Made by a program: the position numbers and the translations under genes. From Chloroflexota bacterium (GTDB lineage Bacteria > Chloroflexota > Dehalococcoidia > Lucifugimonadales > JADFKI01): 7,303 nucleotides of DNA. Within the stretch, counting starts at the first letter, position 1; each line of letters starts with the position of its first letter. Positions 1-6,234 of the stretch are shown in pieces. The stretch lies in contig JADFKI010000200.1 of NCBI GenBank assembly GCA_022565015.1, forward strand, positions 1 through 7,303, in the 5' to 3' direction. The notes under the pieces were generated by a model that worked only from the letters and a program-made list of their open reading frames with translations, did no database searches and was not told where the DNA came from.

Positions 1-51
<51 letters not shown>

Positions 52-61
52 TCCTTCAATT

Positions 62-90
62 ATGTTAGTCGCGGCAGTTGGTGGTGTCAA
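62..90 (-). promoter_or_regulatory. sigma70-type promoter of the tRNA-Phe gene
   Basis: On the minus strand a perfect -35 box TTGACA (plus-strand 85-90) is followed by a 17-nt spacer and a -10 box TAACAT (62-67), which matches the TATAAT consensus at four of six positions. Transcription would begin near position 55, only a few bases before the mature tRNA 5' end at 51, as is usual for tRNA promoters. The spacing and position make this one of the two strongest promoter calls in the window. Confidence 0.82.
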
Positions 91-240
91 GCGGTGGCCA
101 CGCCCTAAAGCCGCCGGTGAGAAGGTTGCTCCCGCGCCTCGCAGAGGCCCTGGTTTTAGGCGAGAAATCATCTGCCGTTAGGGGCCACTCGACACGCGAT
201 ATCCTCCTAAGTCGCGTCGTCCGCTTTCACAGGAAATCCC

Positions 241-372
241 GTGGCCAACCTACATCATCCTAAGAATCGGGAGGAGGCCATTTCTCACTTCGTCCAAACG
301 AAATTCCAGAATATGCGACTAGCTGCTGCAGATGGTCTGCCTGAAGGAAAGGCCATAGCTGAACGAAAGTAA
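241..372 (+). CDS. possible small protein, 43 aa, function unknown
   Basis: I do not recognise this protein. A GTG at 241 opens a 43-codon frame ending in TAA at 370-372. The start is preceded by CAGGAA (230-235), whose AGGA core sits 6 nt from the GTG, a good ribosome binding site. The product starts MANLHHPKNREEAISHFVQT and ends in a charged stretch GKAIAERK. Residues about 10-30 could form an amphipathic helix. There is no signal peptide, membrane segment or Cys motif. The frame is closed by a TAA at 208-210. Codon use (CTA, CAT, CCT, ATA) is less GC-rich at third positions than in the enzyme genes around it, so it may be recently acquired, the remnant of a longer gene, or chance. It stands alone between the divergent tRNA and lpdA. 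Confidence 0.3.
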   Translation: MANLHHPKNREEAISHFVQTKFQNMRLAAADGLPEGKAIAERK

Positions 373-457
373 GGTCAATTTCTTTCAGACGGGCAATTTT
401 CTCAGCACAAAATGGCCGATATTGGGTTCATTGGCCCTGATAAGGTCTCCAGGGCGC

Positions 458-487
458 TTTATCCTTAACGCGCCAATCGTGTAAAAT
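458..487 (+). promoter_or_regulatory. weak candidate promoter for lpdA
   Basis: TAAAAT at 482-487 matches the -10 consensus at five of six positions. The best -35 partner at an 18-nt spacing is TTTATC (458-463), only three of six. It would give a leader of about 145 nt before the lpdA start. It is the best candidate seen in the lpdA upstream region, but the weak -35 box makes it uncertain. A second -10-like TATTAT at 496-501 has no -35 partner. Confidence 0.25.
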
Positions 488-629
488 AGCAGAGGTATTA
501 TTTTTGTACAGATCATTATGCCTTTAAGGCGCTGGTCGCGCCGCTCCCAACGTAGACCAATGGAGATCCGATTCCACGACTGTCCTTAGACGATTGATGA
601 CCCTTATCGTCGAGCAGGGCCTTTCACAC

Positions 630-637
630 GAGGTGAT
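630..637 (+). promoter_or_regulatory. strong ribosome binding site that fixes the TTG start of lpdA
   Basis: GAGGTGAT is an eight-base perfect match to the anti-Shine-Dalgarno end of bacterial 16S rRNA. Its GAGG core lies 6 nt before the TTG at 640. The only nearby ATG (636-638) overlaps this site and reaches a stop after four codons (TGA at 645-647), so TTG is the real start. Confidence 0.8.
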
Positions 638-639
638 GA

Positions 640-2019
640 TTGTCTGATTACGATCTGCTTGTACTCGGCGCCGGCCCGGGTGGCTACGTGGCTGCCATCA
701 GAGCCGCACAGCTAGGTCTGAAGACTGCGATTGTAGAGCGGGAAGCCCTTGGAGGTGTTTGCTTGAACTGGGGCTGCATTCCGAGTAAGGCCCTGCTTCG
801 AAACGCCGAAGTACTGGAGCTCTGCAAGCGGGCGGACGAATTCGGCATAAGCTTCGACAACCTGCGACACGACTTCGGCAAGGCGATCGATCGCAGCCGC
901 CAGATCGTGAGACGCCTGACCGGAGGGGTCGGGTTCCTCTTGAAGAAAAACGGCGTGGAGCACATCACCGGAGAGGGCGTTTTTAGGGACGAGAACACCA
1001 TATTGGTAGACGGAGAACCACCGATCTCGGCCGACAACATCATCATAGCCACGGGGGCGAGACCCCGAGAGCTGCCAAATCTGCCCGTGAACAACACCAC
1101 GATCATCACCAGCAGAGACGCGATGGAGCTGCGCGAGGTCCCGAAGAGAATCGTAATTGTCGGAGGCGGGGCCATTGGAGTCGAGTTCGCGGACATCTAC
1201 CACTCCTATGGCGCGGAGGTTACCATCGTGGAGTTTCTTCCGCGGCTCATTCCGTTGGAAGACGAGGACATAAGCCAGCAGCTGGAAAGGGCGTTCAGCA
1301 GCCGGGGCATAAACTTCAAGACCGAATCGGAGGTTAGAAACGTAATACTGGAGGGCGACGGGGCCTCAGTCATGGTGGCGGATGAAGATGGCCACACCAA
1401 CATAGAATGCGACAAGGTGCTCGTGGCCGTGGGTATTCAGGGAAACATCGAGGGTTTCGGTTTCGATGAGGTCGGAATAGAAATCGAAGGCGGCTACGTT
1501 CAGATCGACGATAGCATGCGGACAAACGTACCCGGCATCTACGCCATTGGGGACGTGACCGGCAAGTTGCCGCTTGCTCACGTCGCGACGGCGCAGGGTG
1601 TTGCGGCCGTGGAAGGTATCGCCGGCCTGAATCCACCCCCGCTGAACTACGAGCTCATGCCCCGCGCAATATACTGCAGGCCGCAGGTAGCCAGCTTCGG
1701 CCTCACGGAGGAGCAGGCAAAGGAGCGGGGCCATTCGGTCAAGATAGGCATGTTTCCATTCATGGCCAGCGGAAAGGCACTTGCCATGGGCGACACGGAG
1801 GGCATGGTCAAGCTGGTTGTGGATGAGGACGTCGGAGAGGTCCTTGGGGCGCATATGATCGGCCCCGAGGTGACCGAGCTTCTGGGTGAGGTTGGCCTCT
1901 CCAGGCTGTTGGAGGGCACGACGACGGAGCTCGGTTGGCTCGTGCACCCTCATCCCAGCATATCCGAAGCCGTTAAAGAGGCGGCACTTGCCGTCGATGG
2001 TCGGGCGATTCACGTCTGA
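640..2019 (+). CDS. lpdA: dihydrolipoyl dehydrogenase (E3 of 2-oxoacid dehydrogenase complexes)
   Basis: This cytoplasmic flavoprotein reoxidises the dihydrolipoyl group of an E2 (or glycine cleavage H protein) and makes NADH. The protein has 459 residues, normal for the family. Visible motifs in order are: FAD-binding GAGPGG (10-15); the redox disulfide C41-LNWG-C46 followed by IPSK; NAD-binding GGGAIG (175-180); the second FAD motif with G304-D305 in YAIGDVTG; and the C-terminal catalytic dyad H438/E443 in HPHPSISE, followed by the usual dimer tail ending in GRAIHV. All catalytic residues are present. There is no N-terminal lipoyl domain. The start is TTG, chosen for the perfect ribosome binding site at 630-637 and because the protein begins just before the FAD motif. 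It lies upstream of korAB and pdhAB on the same strand. The expected partner is the PdhAB E1 further on, with an E2 encoded elsewhere. Mercuric and soluble transhydrogenase relatives are less likely given CLNWGC and HPHPSISE. Confidence 0.95.
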   Translation: MSDYDLLVLGAGPGGYVAAIRAAQLGLKTAIVEREALGGVCLNWGCIPSKALLRNAEVLELCKRADEFGISFDNLRHDFGKAIDRSRQIVRRLTGGVGFLLKKNGVEHITGEGVFRDENTILVDGEPPISADNIIIATGARPRELPNLPVNNTTIITSRDAMELREVPKRIVIVGGGAIGVEFADIYHSYGAEVTIVEFLPRLIPLEDEDISQQLERAFSSRGINFKTESEVRNVILEGDGASVMVADEDGHTNIECDKVLVAVGIQGNIEGFGFDEVGIEIEGGYVQIDDSMRTNVPGIYAIGDVTGKLPLAHVATAQGVAAVEGIAGLNPPPLNYELMPRAIYCRPQVASFGLTEEQAKERGHSVKIGMFPFMASGKALAMGDTEGMVKLVVDEDVGEVLGAHMIGPEVTELLGEVGLSRLLEGTTTELGWLVHPHPSISEAVKEAALAVDGRAIHV

Positions 2020-2038
2020 GGTAGGCTGGGAGCCTATC
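2020..2038 (+). repeat. short hairpin right after lpdA stop
   Basis: GGTAGGCT (2020-2027) can pair with AGCCTATC (2031-2038) around a GGG loop. This gives eight pairs, one of them G-U, starting directly after the TGA stop. There is no T run behind it, so it is not a standard intrinsic terminator on the plus strand. It could weakly attenuate transcription or protect the lpdA mRNA 3' end before the korA promoter. Confidence 0.35.
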
Positions 2039-2062
2039 GGAAGACTGCACACCAAAAAAATC

Positions 2063-2092
2063 TTGATGCGGCGAGTCCAGGCGAACTATAAT
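2063..2092 (+). promoter_or_regulatory. sigma70-type promoter for korAB
   Basis: A perfect -10 box TATAAT (2087-2092) lies 18 nt downstream of TTGATG (2063-2068), which matches the -35 consensus at four of six positions. A run of seven A bases (2054-2060) sits directly upstream of the -35 box, in the place of an UP element. Transcription would start near 2099, giving a leader of about 57 nt before korA. It lies in the 136-bp gap after lpdA, so korAB can be transcribed independently of lpdA. Confidence 0.75.
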
Positions 2093-2155
2093 AGTAGGAT
2101 GCCGCCAGTGACGTATGTGCGGGTGTGGGGAAGGGCCGAGCTAAGGAGTTAATGT

Positions 2156-3937
2156 ATGAGCGGGGGAAAGTTTGATATCGCGTTGGCCATTGGGGGCGCC
2201 GCCGGACAGGGCATTGCCACCCCAGGAACCATGTTGGCCCAGGTGTGCGTGCGCCGAGGTCTTCACATATATGCCTATAACGCCTTTCAGTCCATAGTCA
2301 GGGGCGGACACATTCTGCTCACCCTGAGGATAAGCGACAAGGAAATCTACACTCATGGGGACTCGCTGGATATTCTTGTTTGCCTGAACCAGGACACCAT
2401 GGACCGCCACCTGGAGCTCATGGGCCCCGGCACGCAGGTCATATACAACAGCGACTCAATTGAGCCCGGCCAAGCGAGGGACGGTGCTCAACTCTGTCCA
2501 ATGCCCATCGCCGAGCTCACCAACAACAGCCGCAACAAACTTTATCAAAACACTGTCGCGCTCGGCGTTATCATGAACCTGCTGGGGCTGGACTTTTCCG
2601 TCCTGCAGGACAGTATAACGAGGCAGTTTCTGCGAAGAGGCCAGGATGTCGTCGACGAAAACGTGGGGGTGGCCCGCGCGGGCTACGAGCACGCCCTGGC
2701 AAACTTCGCGGCCCGTGACGTTTCGGCGCCCGAAGGGCCCAAGCCCCTCGCGGTCTGGACAGGCAACGATGCGCTCGCCATGGGCGGCGCCGCGGCGGGA
2801 GTCAAGTTCTACGCCGCCTATCCCATGAGCCCGTCCACCGGAGTTCTCCACTGGATGGCGAACAACGCCAGAGACCTGGGCATCATGGTGCGTCAGGTGG
2901 AGGACGAGCTTGGCGTCGCCAACATGGTTGTAGGTGCGGCCCATGCGGGCTGTCGCGCTATGTGCGCGACCTCCGGCGGCGGCTTCGCCTTAATGGAAGA
3001 GGCCATAGGCATGGCCAGCATGATGGAGATGCCCGCCGTGTTCATCGACGTTCAACGCGCTGGGCCGTCTACAGGCGTACCGACGAAGACCGAGCAGGGT
3101 GACCTCTGGCAGATCCTGGGCGGGAGCCAGGGGGACTACGAACGCATTATCGTCGCCCCAACCGACGCGCTCGACGCATTTAACACGGTTATCGAGCTCT
3201 TCAACCTCGTCGACAAGTACCAGTGCCCCGGCATCGTGCTCACCGACCTGCTCATCTCTGAAGGCACCTTCAGCGTCGCTCCCGATGATATCAACTTGCA
3301 TCCAAAGATAGACCGCGGCGAGCTGATCACCGAGCATTCCGGCACGGACGGGTACATGCGGTACAAGGTAACCGAAAGTGGGATATCGCCCAGGGCGCTT
3401 CCCGGGCTGGAGGGATACATCCACATCGTCGCCACGGACGAGCATGACGAAAATTCATTGCTGATCAGCGACGAGTTTACCAATCCCCCCAAGCGTCGTA
3501 AAATGGTTGAAAAGAGGGCGCGGAAGCTGAGCGACATGCTTGAGGTCGTCCCGCCGCCCAAGCTGGATGGCCCCGCGGACGCAGACGTCACGCTTGTCGG
3601 TTGGGGTTCTAGCTACGGAGTAATCAAGGAGGCCGCGGAGCAGCTACGCGAACAGGGCGTCTCGGTCAATCACTTGCAGGTGAAGTGGATCGTTCCTCTC
3701 CACGGTGAGGAGCTGATGAATATCATATCCGCAGCCAAGAAGGCCATAATCGTAGAAAACAATTTCACAGGACAGTTCTATCGTTACCTGAGAAGCGAGA
3801 CGGGACTGTCCGTCGACGGGCATATACGTAAATACGACGGGGAGCCGTTCATGCCCCATCACATCGTAAACGGAGTGATGGAGCTGATCGCCGGTGAGGC
3901 GGACGTGTACGTACCCGATCACGAAATCATGGTATAA
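2156..3937 (+). CDS. korA: 2-oxoacid:ferredoxin oxidoreductase, fused gamma-alpha subunit (KorA type)
   Basis: With KorB this cytoplasmic enzyme decarboxylates a 2-oxoacid, probably 2-oxoglutarate, to the acyl-CoA and reduces ferredoxin. The 593-residue product fuses two families. Residues 1 to about 190 are the gamma domain, with GGAAGQGI at 13-20 and the AFQSIVRGGH stretch. After a linker rich in Pro and Ala, the alpha (pyrimidine-type) domain begins near 200. It carries the substrate motif Y222-PMSPST-228 and the arginine motif QRAGPSTG around R301. A transketolase-C-like domain follows from about 470 (DVTLVGWGSSYG) to the end. The usual motif is YPITP, so S225 replaces the common Thr. The ATG at 2156 follows AAGGAG (2143-2148) at 7 nt. 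The ATG four bases earlier stops after eight codons. korB follows after 12 bp. The substrate could also be pyruvate or a branched-chain oxoacid, since sequence alone does not settle this. Confidence 0.9.
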   Translation: MSGGKFDIALAIGGAAGQGIATPGTMLAQVCVRRGLHIYAYNAFQSIVRGGHILLTLRISDKEIYTHGDSLDILVCLNQDTMDRHLELMGPGTQVIYNSDSIEPGQARDGAQLCPMPIAELTNNSRNKLYQNTVALGVIMNLLGLDFSVLQDSITRQFLRRGQDVVDENVGVARAGYEHALANFAARDVSAPEGPKPLAVWTGNDALAMGGAAAGVKFYAAYPMSPSTGVLHWMANNARDLGIMVRQVEDELGVANMVVGAAHAGCRAMCATSGGGFALMEEAIGMASMMEMPAVFIDVQRAGPSTGVPTKTEQGDLWQILGGSQGDYERIIVAPTDALDAFNTVIELFNLVDKYQCPGIVLTDLLISEGTFSVAPDDINLHPKIDRGELITEHSGTDGYMRYKVTESGISPRALPGLEGYIHIVATDEHDENSLLISDEFTNPPKRRKMVEKRARKLSDMLEVVPPPKLDGPADADVTLVGWGSSYGVIKEAAEQLREQGVSVNHLQVKWIVPLHGEELMNIISAAKKAIIVENNFTGQFYRYLRSETGLSVDGHIRKYDGEPFMPHHIVNGVMELIAGEADVYVPDHEIMV

Positions 3938-3949
3938 AGGGGTCAAGAT

Positions 3950-4870
3950 ATGTGCGCAGCTACAACCACCAGGGGCGTGGCCGGAGACCTTCCGGTAGAG
4001 CTCACGGCAAAGGACTTCAAGGGGCTTGTAGAACCGGACTGGTGCCCCGGATGCGGCGACTTTGGAGTGCTGAACGCCCTCCAGAGGGCCTGTGCCGAGC
4101 TCAACATACCGCCCCACGAGATCGTTACCGTTAGCGGCATCGGCTGCTCGTCCAACTTCCCAGGGTACTTCAACTCCTATGGTATGCACACGTTGCACGG
4201 GCGCTCTCTGGCCGTCGCGACTGGCTTGAAGATGGCCAATCACGAGCTGACCGTCATCGTTACCGGCGGCGACGGAGACGGCTACGGCATCGGCGGCAAC
4301 CACTTCATACACACGGCGCGCCGCAACGTTGACCTGACATACCTGGTCATGAACAACCAGATCTACGGCCTGACGACCGGCCAGGCCTCTCCGACGAGCT
4401 GCATGGATATGCGGACCAAGAGCACGCCGTTCGGCAACGTCGAGCGTCCCCTCAACCCCCTCACCATGGCGATCATGGCGGGTGCCACCTTTGTTGCGCG
4501 TGGCTTCAGCGGCGACCCCAAGGGGCTGGCGGAGCTCATGAAAAAGGCCGTACAGCACCGGGGTTTTTCTTTAGTCGACATCTTCAGCCCATGCGTGACG
4601 TTCAATCACGATAACGATACGCCCTTTTACAGGAGCCGCATAAAGAGGCTGGCAGACGAGGGACATGACCCATCCGACTGGAAGAGCGCGTGCGAAAAGG
4701 CGATGGTCTGGGACGATGAGACCATCTACACCGGGCTTTTCTTCGAGGACGAGGATCCACCCACGTTGGGAGACCTGGAACCCGTCCTCCAGGAGGGCGG
4801 CCCCCTGGCATTCCGCGAGCTGGGTCTCAGCAAAGAGCAGTCCGACAAGATACTCAGCAGGATGCAGTGA
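3950..4870 (+). CDS. korB: 2-oxoacid:ferredoxin oxidoreductase, beta subunit (KorB type)
   Basis: This subunit binds thiamine diphosphate and one [4Fe-4S] cluster and passes electrons to ferredoxin. The protein has 306 residues, typical for KorB. W31-C32-PG-C35-GDFG, C66 in SGIGCSS and C215 in FSPCVTF give four cysteines. Their spacing (3, 31 and 149) is close to that of the crystallised archaeal enzyme as I recall it (C12, C15, C46, C197), so the cluster site looks complete. The thiamine diphosphate motif is GGDGDGYGIGGNH (106-118) followed by N135-N136 and IYGLTTGQ. The first 20 or so residues (MCAATTTRG and on) are a variable extension before the core. The start is supported by AAGGGG (3937-3942), 7 nt upstream and overlapping the korA stop, which indicates translational coupling. 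No ferredoxin gene or delta subunit is in the window, so the electron acceptor must be encoded elsewhere. Confidence 0.92.
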   Translation: MCAATTTRGVAGDLPVELTAKDFKGLVEPDWCPGCGDFGVLNALQRACAELNIPPHEIVTVSGIGCSSNFPGYFNSYGMHTLHGRSLAVATGLKMANHELTVIVTGGDGDGYGIGGNHFIHTARRNVDLTYLVMNNQIYGLTTGQASPTSCMDMRTKSTPFGNVERPLNPLTMAIMAGATFVARGFSGDPKGLAELMKKAVQHRGFSLVDIFSPCVTFNHDNDTPFYRSRIKRLADEGHDPSDWKSACEKAMVWDDETIYTGLFFEDEDPPTLGDLEPVLQEGGPLAFRELGLSKEQSDKILSRMQ

Positions 4871-4945
4871 TCTTGCCTGGTCGCGCATTAGCGGACATCG
4901 CTTTAGATGCCCCGACGGATGCACGGTCGCCGGAGTCGGGATAGC

Positions 4946-4963
4946 CTGGGGCGTTGGCCTCAG
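4946..4963 (+). repeat. hairpin downstream of korB
   Basis: CTGGGGC (4946-4952) pairs with GCCTCAG (4957-4963) around a GTTG loop, seven pairs with one G-U. No T run follows, so a rho-independent terminator of korAB is not supported. It may be a weak 3'-end structure. Confidence 0.25.
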
Positions 4964-5011
4964 CCGGCCTATATTGCCATGAATCGTACCCCACATGGAA
5001 GCGACCGACGG

Positions 5012-5023
5012 CGAACATGTTCG
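5012..5023. repeat. perfect 12-bp palindrome, possible operator
   Basis: CGAACATGTTCG is an exact inverted repeat with half-sites CGAAC and GTTCG. The half-sites are those of the LexA box of Gram-positive bacteria, but there they are 4 nt apart, and here only 2. It lies about 220 bp before pdhA. A regulator cannot be named from this. Confidence 0.3.
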
Positions 5024-5154
5024 AGTTAGCCTGATTCGGCTGGTGCATTGGGTGGCAACGTGTATGTCAATCCCGCCCGACAGCAACCCTACTTCCAATT
5101 GTATTTATGAAGCCGACCATTTACGCTTGATCTATCCTGTTTGAATCATCCTGA

Positions 5155-5171
5155 TGTCGGTCTGCCCGACA
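5155..5171. repeat. small inverted repeat upstream of pdhA
   Basis: TGTCGG (5155-5160) and CCGACA (5166-5171) form a six-pair stem with a 5-nt TCTGC loop, about 75 bp before pdhA. It could be an operator or a leader hairpin. No U tract follows. Confidence 0.25.
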
Positions 5172-5183
5172 GGTGCCGAAATA

Positions 5184-5200
5184 GGCCGATGAGGCCGATG
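5184..5200 (+). repeat. tandem 8-bp direct repeat upstream of pdhA
   Basis: GGCCGATG occurs twice with one A between (5184-5191 and 5193-5200), a 9-bp period, 44 bp before the pdhA start. The position suits an activator or repressor site, but the short length also allows chance. Confidence 0.3.
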
Positions 5201-5244
5201 GCGCCACGTTAAATAGGCATCAGGTCGCGATCACGAGGAACCCG

Positions 5245-6219
5245 ATGAGCGCCCCTCCCAAACTCGATAAACGGCAGGTCGCCGACTTCTACAAGCAGAT
5301 GCTGCTCATCCGTCGCTTCGAGGAAGCAAGCGGCCGGTATTACATGCAGGGAAAGATCAAAGGCTTCATACACCTGTACATCGGTCAGGAAGCCGTTGCC
5401 GTCGGCGCTATCTCGGCGCTGAGTCCCGAAGACTACGTCATAAGCCACCACCGAGACCACGGACACGCCCTGGCGAAGGGGCTCGATCCCAAAAAGGCGA
5501 TGGCGGAAATCTTCGGAAAGGCCACGGGCACCAGCGGCGGCAGGGGCGGGTCGATGCACCTCTTTGACCTTGAGCATAACTTCATGGGCGGCTACGCCAT
5601 AGTTGCCGGCCAGATGCCCATAGCGGTCGGTCTTGCCCTTGCGTGTCAGATGCGGCGCGACGACCGTGTGGTCATGTGCTTCTTCGGGGACGGCGCAGTC
5701 AACCAGGGCGAGTTCCACGAGTCGCTGAATCTCGCGTCCCTGTGGAAGCTGCCTGTCCTCTTCTTCCTGGAGAACAACATGTACGGCATGGGCACCCACG
5801 TGGAACAGACCCACGCCGGCGGCAAGGACATCTATCTGGCAGCCGAGACATACAAGATCCCGGCCGCGCAGATCGACGGCATGGACGTCCTGGCGGTCCA
5901 CGAGGCCACGACGGAAGCGCTGCGACGCGTGCGCTCAGGCAGCGGGCCAGTCTTTCTAGAGGCGCTCACGTACCGATACAGGGGACACTCCGCCTCCGAC
6001 CCCTCACAGTACAGGGAGTCTTCAGAGGTCGAAGAGTGGAGGTCGAAGGACCCAATCGAACAGCTAAAGAGCCTTTCGAGCCAGGCCGGTCTATTGACCG
6101 ATGAGGAAATGCAAGACATGGAGAGCAAGGTCGAAGCAGAAATCGCGGAGGCCGTCCAGTTCGCCGAAGACAGCCCGGTGCCCGCGCCGAGCTCGCTGCA
6201 TGATGATGTCTACGCCTGA
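5245..6219 (+). CDS. pdhA: pyruvate dehydrogenase E1 component, alpha subunit
   Basis: This is the thiamine diphosphate-binding half of the alpha2beta2 E1, which decarboxylates a 2-oxoacid (most likely pyruvate) and acylates the lipoyl group of E2. The 324 residues are the usual length for bacterial and plastid-type E1 alpha. Visible motifs are HLYIGQEAVAVG (43-54), H68-HRDHGHALAKG, and GGRGGSMH before the first cofactor loop. The thiamine diphosphate/Mg motif runs from G148-D149-G150 to E176-N177-N178, with VNQGEFHESLN between. The active-site loop is YRYRGHSASDP (243-253), with H248. The ATG follows ACGAGGAA (AGGA at 5236-5239, 5 nt spacing). Acetoin or branched-chain dehydrogenase E1 alpha are close relatives. 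The plastid/cyanobacterial-like sequence of the pair favours pyruvate, but the substrate is inferred. It is followed by pdhB after 15 bp. Confidence 0.87.
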   Translation: MSAPPKLDKRQVADFYKQMLLIRRFEEASGRYYMQGKIKGFIHLYIGQEAVAVGAISALSPEDYVISHHRDHGHALAKGLDPKKAMAEIFGKATGTSGGRGGSMHLFDLEHNFMGGYAIVAGQMPIAVGLALACQMRRDDRVVMCFFGDGAVNQGEFHESLNLASLWKLPVLFFLENNMYGMGTHVEQTHAGGKDIYLAAETYKIPAAQIDGMDVLAVHEATTEALRRVRSGSGPVFLEALTYRYRGHSASDPSQYRESSEVEEWRSKDPIEQLKSLSSQAGLLTDEEMQDMESKVEAEIAEAVQFAEDSPVPAPSSLHDDVYA

Positions 6220-6234
6220 GGACCGGAGACCTAT

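Larger units (their letters stand above)
373..639. other. intergenic leader region upstream of lpdA
   Basis: This AT-richer stretch has no convincing gene. It holds the weak -10 candidate at 482-487 and two GGCGC/GCGCC inverted repeats: 453-457 with 470-474 (12-nt loop) and 528-532 with 538-542 (5-nt loop). These flank the -10 candidate, but they are short enough to be chance in DNA of this composition. Two tiny open frames here (412-468 and 518-589) lack ribosome binding sites. Confidence 0.5.
4871..5244. other. 374-bp gap between korB and pdhA, no gene seen
   Basis: I see no gene with a ribosome binding site here on either strand. It holds an imperfect hairpin CTGGGGC/GCCTCAG (4946-4963), a perfect 12-bp palindrome (5012-5023), a hairpin TGTCGG/CCGACA (5155-5171) and a tandem 8-bp repeat (5184-5200). 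TATATT (4970-4975) and TTAAAT (5209-5214) resemble -10 boxes but have no acceptable -35 partner. A promoter for pdhAB is expected here but cannot be pointed to. Confidence 0.6.

Noticed and set aside
136..160. Hairpin GCCTC-GCA-GAGGC followed by a TTTT as a terminator
   Set aside because: The stem is only five pairs, the T run is short and several bases away, and there is no plus-strand gene upstream for it to terminate.
78..263. 61-codon plus-strand frame upstream of lpdA
   Set aside because: It overlaps the tRNA-Phe promoter, has no ribosome binding site at its start, and has a low-complexity Arg/Ser-rich composition. The 241-372 frame in the same area has better initiation signals.
412..468. 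18-codon frame beginning MADIGFIG, reminiscent of the start of 3-hydroxyisobutyrate dehydrogenase-type proteins
   Set aside because: It stops after 18 codons, has no ribosome binding site, and the likeness covers only about eight residues. No continuation of such a protein is visible in other frames nearby. Chance is the simplest reading.
518..589. 23-codon Arg-rich frame (MPLRRWSRRSQRRP) that could be a leader peptide
   Set aside because: There is no ribosome binding site before the ATG and no attenuator-like alternative hairpins ending in a T run. The Arg richness follows from GC-rich CGN codons.
3644..4558. 304-codon antisense frame across korA and korB, and similar long minus-strand frames (for example 1366-2055)
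   Set aside because: These run opposite to genes with complete catalytic motifs and lack ribosome binding sites. Their composition is that of antisense shadows produced by GC-biased third codon positions.
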